The notes beneath the pieces were generated by a model. It was not told the DNA's origin. It did not search any database and saw nothing but the letters and a program-made list of their open reading frames with translations. This document shows positions 56,914 to 58,604 of a stretch of 58,604 bases of DNA, piece after piece. Origin of the DNA: Pseudomonadota bacterium (GTDB lineage: Bacteria > Pseudomonadota > Alphaproteobacteria > Rickettsiales > RGZB01); the NCBI GenBank assembly GCA_010031735.1, contig RGZB01000009.1, positions 1 through 58,604 of the forward strand. The letters run 5' to 3'. How positions within the stretch are numbered: the first letter of the stretch is position 1; every line of letters begins with the position of its first letter. Made by a program: the position numbers and the translations under genes.

Positions 56914-57258
56914 ATGGCAGATTTGGAAAACCCGATCGATAGCGCGAAGGCGCGGCTTAAAGCAGCACTACTCCGGTTAGAGGAAGTGGTAGAAAAGCGC
57001 GTGCGCGATGCGGAAATCCGGGCAGCGCAGGCGGAAGAGCATTCCGGCACGAAAGAAATCGCCTCTTTGAAGAATCAAATAGCTGCGGTACAGAAAGAAC
57101 TCGTGCATCACCGCAACGAGACCCAGAAACTGCAACAGCTCTTGGGTGAAGAGCAGGAACGCGCCTCCGGCATCAAGAATGCGAACCAGATGGTGAACAA
57201 CCGTTTGGACGACGTGATCTTGAGTTTACGCGAAGTGCTCGAGAACCAGGGGATATAG
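56914..57258 (+). CDS. Small coiled-coil protein upstream of zapA (DUF4164-like)
   Basis: Heptad-rich 114-aa ORF directly upstream of zapA. Confidence 0.65.
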   Translation: MADLENPIDSAKARLKAALLRLEEVVEKRVRDAEIRAAQAEEHSGTKEIASLKNQIAAVQKELVHHRNETQKLQQLLGEEQERASGIKNANQMVNNRLDDVILSLREVLENQGI

Positions 57259-57591
57259 ATGCCAAACGTGGATATCACCATCGGTAAACGTACGTTCCAG
57301 CTGTCCTGTGAAGAGGGGCAGGAACCGCGCCTTAAAATGCTTGCAGGACACATTACCGACCGTATCAAGGAAATCGCTGCCTTCGCTGACAGCAGCAACG
57401 AAACCGTGCTGCTCGCCATGGCTTCCCTTATGATGCAGGATGAATTGCTGGAAGCCGAGAAACAGGGGGCCAAGAAGGCCGCTACCGCACCCGTTCCGCC
57501 CACAGAAGATGTAAACGCCGCGGTTGCAGACGCCATCAACACGGTGGCGGAGTATATCGAGAATATCACCGCCCGTTTCGAGAAACGTTAA
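57259..57591 (+). CDS. zapA: Cell division protein ZapA
   Basis: VDITIGKRTFQLSCEEGQEPRLKMLAGHITDRIKEI. Confidence 0.85.
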   Translation: MPNVDITIGKRTFQLSCEEGQEPRLKMLAGHITDRIKEIAAFADSSNETVLLAMASLMMQDELLEAEKQGAKKAATAPVPPTEDVNAAVADAINTVAEYIENITARFEKR

Positions 57592-58465
57592 TCCCTATTT
57601 TCAGCAGTAGCCGTTTGACGAGCTGTTTGGTTCTTGGCGGCCATGCGAACAATCTAAAAAGTAGAGGGTGCTTGCGTATGAAAGTTGCACTCGTCCAGGT
57701 CAGATTGCGTGGGATCACGAAATTCCCGAATTCATCCCGGTAGGCAGAAAAGGACACCCCTTTGAAGTGGTAGATGAACGCGTCGGTTCGGCATACCTTC
57801 TCTTCCGGTATCCGTTTGCAGAGCTCACTTTCGTTATGGATGTTGGTATAGGAGGGATTGAAGAGTATGCCTTCCCGGAGCCTGTACGCCAACACCTTCC
57901 GGTTCATGCCGAAAAAGTAGCCATTGATAAAAGGGAGTGATTTTTCGGGTTGGGTGCAATGGGATTTTACCCAATCCTGCACCTGTTGGTAATTGCGAGG
58001 GTTGGCGATGTCGATCGGGCAGTCATAATATGCTTCCATAGCCTGTAAGGGTTGGTGCCCTGCACCGTGTAAACTCGTGATAGGACCTACGATAATATGG
58101 CGTCCGAGCGATTCTATCAGGGGTTCCAGTGCGCCTTCCGGGATCAGGATATCATTATTGACGATGAAGAGCAGGCGGTAATGCGGGTTCTTTTCGAATT
58201 CGCCGTAAGCGCGGTTCCAAGAATCGGTAAGCCCTTGCGGCTTCTCTTTGGTGATGCAGCGGATGCCATTCGTGCGGCAATAACCTTCGGTGCCATCTGT
58301 CGAAGCATCGTCGATGACCAATATATCAAGTTTTGGGTAAGAAACTGTTTTTCTGAGAGAATCAACCGTATTTCTGGTGTAGGGCAGATGATTCGCGGTA
58401 GTGATAACAAACAGTATTTCATTTTGCATGTGCCCTTTATAAAAGAGTACGATGAAATATACCAT
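57566..58465 (-). CDS. Family 2 glycosyltransferase (start could be 58429)
   Basis: VITTANHLPYTRNTVDSLRKTV...DILVIDDASTDGT; LLFIVNNDILIPEGAL. Confidence 0.85.
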   Translation of the reverse strand: MVYFIVLFYKGHMQNEILFVITTANHLPYTRNTVDSLRKTVSYPKLDILVIDDASTDGTEGYCRTNGIRCITKEKPQGLTDSWNRAYGEFEKNPHYRLLFIVNNDILIPEGALEPLIESLGRHIIVGPITSLHGAGHQPLQAMEAYYDCPIDIANPRNYQQVQDWVKSHCTQPEKSLPFINGYFFGMNRKVLAYRLREGILFNPSYTNIHNESELCKRIPEEKVCRTDAFIYHFKGVSFSAYRDEFGNFVIPRNLTWTSATFIRKHPLLFRLFAWPPRTKQLVKRLLLKIGINVSRNGR

Positions 58466-58604
58466 GGTTTAAGTGATTTTTCGCCGAAATCCACGTGTTT
58501 TAGCCACATAGAGGATTGCTTTTTTCTATGAAATGGCCTAGATTACGAACTTGGAATGGGAACTGCGGTTTCGCGTTAGACATATATTTCCCTTGAGCCA
58601 CAAT

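Overview
The window is a chromosomal segment from what looks like an alphaproteobacterium. Support for this comes from an ELM1-family gene, a divergent tsaD/hemC pair, a hemC-hemD-Mic60-like-HemY order, hisZ and the tol genes. Most of it is densely packed housekeeping DNA: thiC 5' end, flgB-flgC-fliE-fliQ-fliR, carA-X-carB, tolQRA/tolB, trxB/peroxiredoxin, greA, tsaD, hemC/hemD, nfu, hisZ and zapA. The main accessory region is an AT-rich integrated element at about 19.91-30.37 kb, inserted in tRNA-Ala(GGC). It has a 45-bp direct repeat at both ends and a nearly identical double TGGTACCTA motif just inside each end. It carries a P4-type tyrosine integrase, an AlpA-like HTH protein, a split primase/Toprim-ATPase replication module, a PD-(D/E)XK-like nuclease, and a 1328-aa protein with an N-terminal SIR2 domain that is probably anti-phage. 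The ~350-bp spacer between the nuclease and SIR2 genes is GC-richer than its surroundings and full of nested, partly mutually exclusive inverted repeats. This makes it a candidate structured RNA or regulatory module. A second candidate system is at 12.6-13.8 kb: an exosortase-like membrane protein facing an 86-aa protein that is little more than a signal peptide plus a PEIPD-TM-basic, sorting-signal-like tail. All calls come from reading the sequence. No database search was run.
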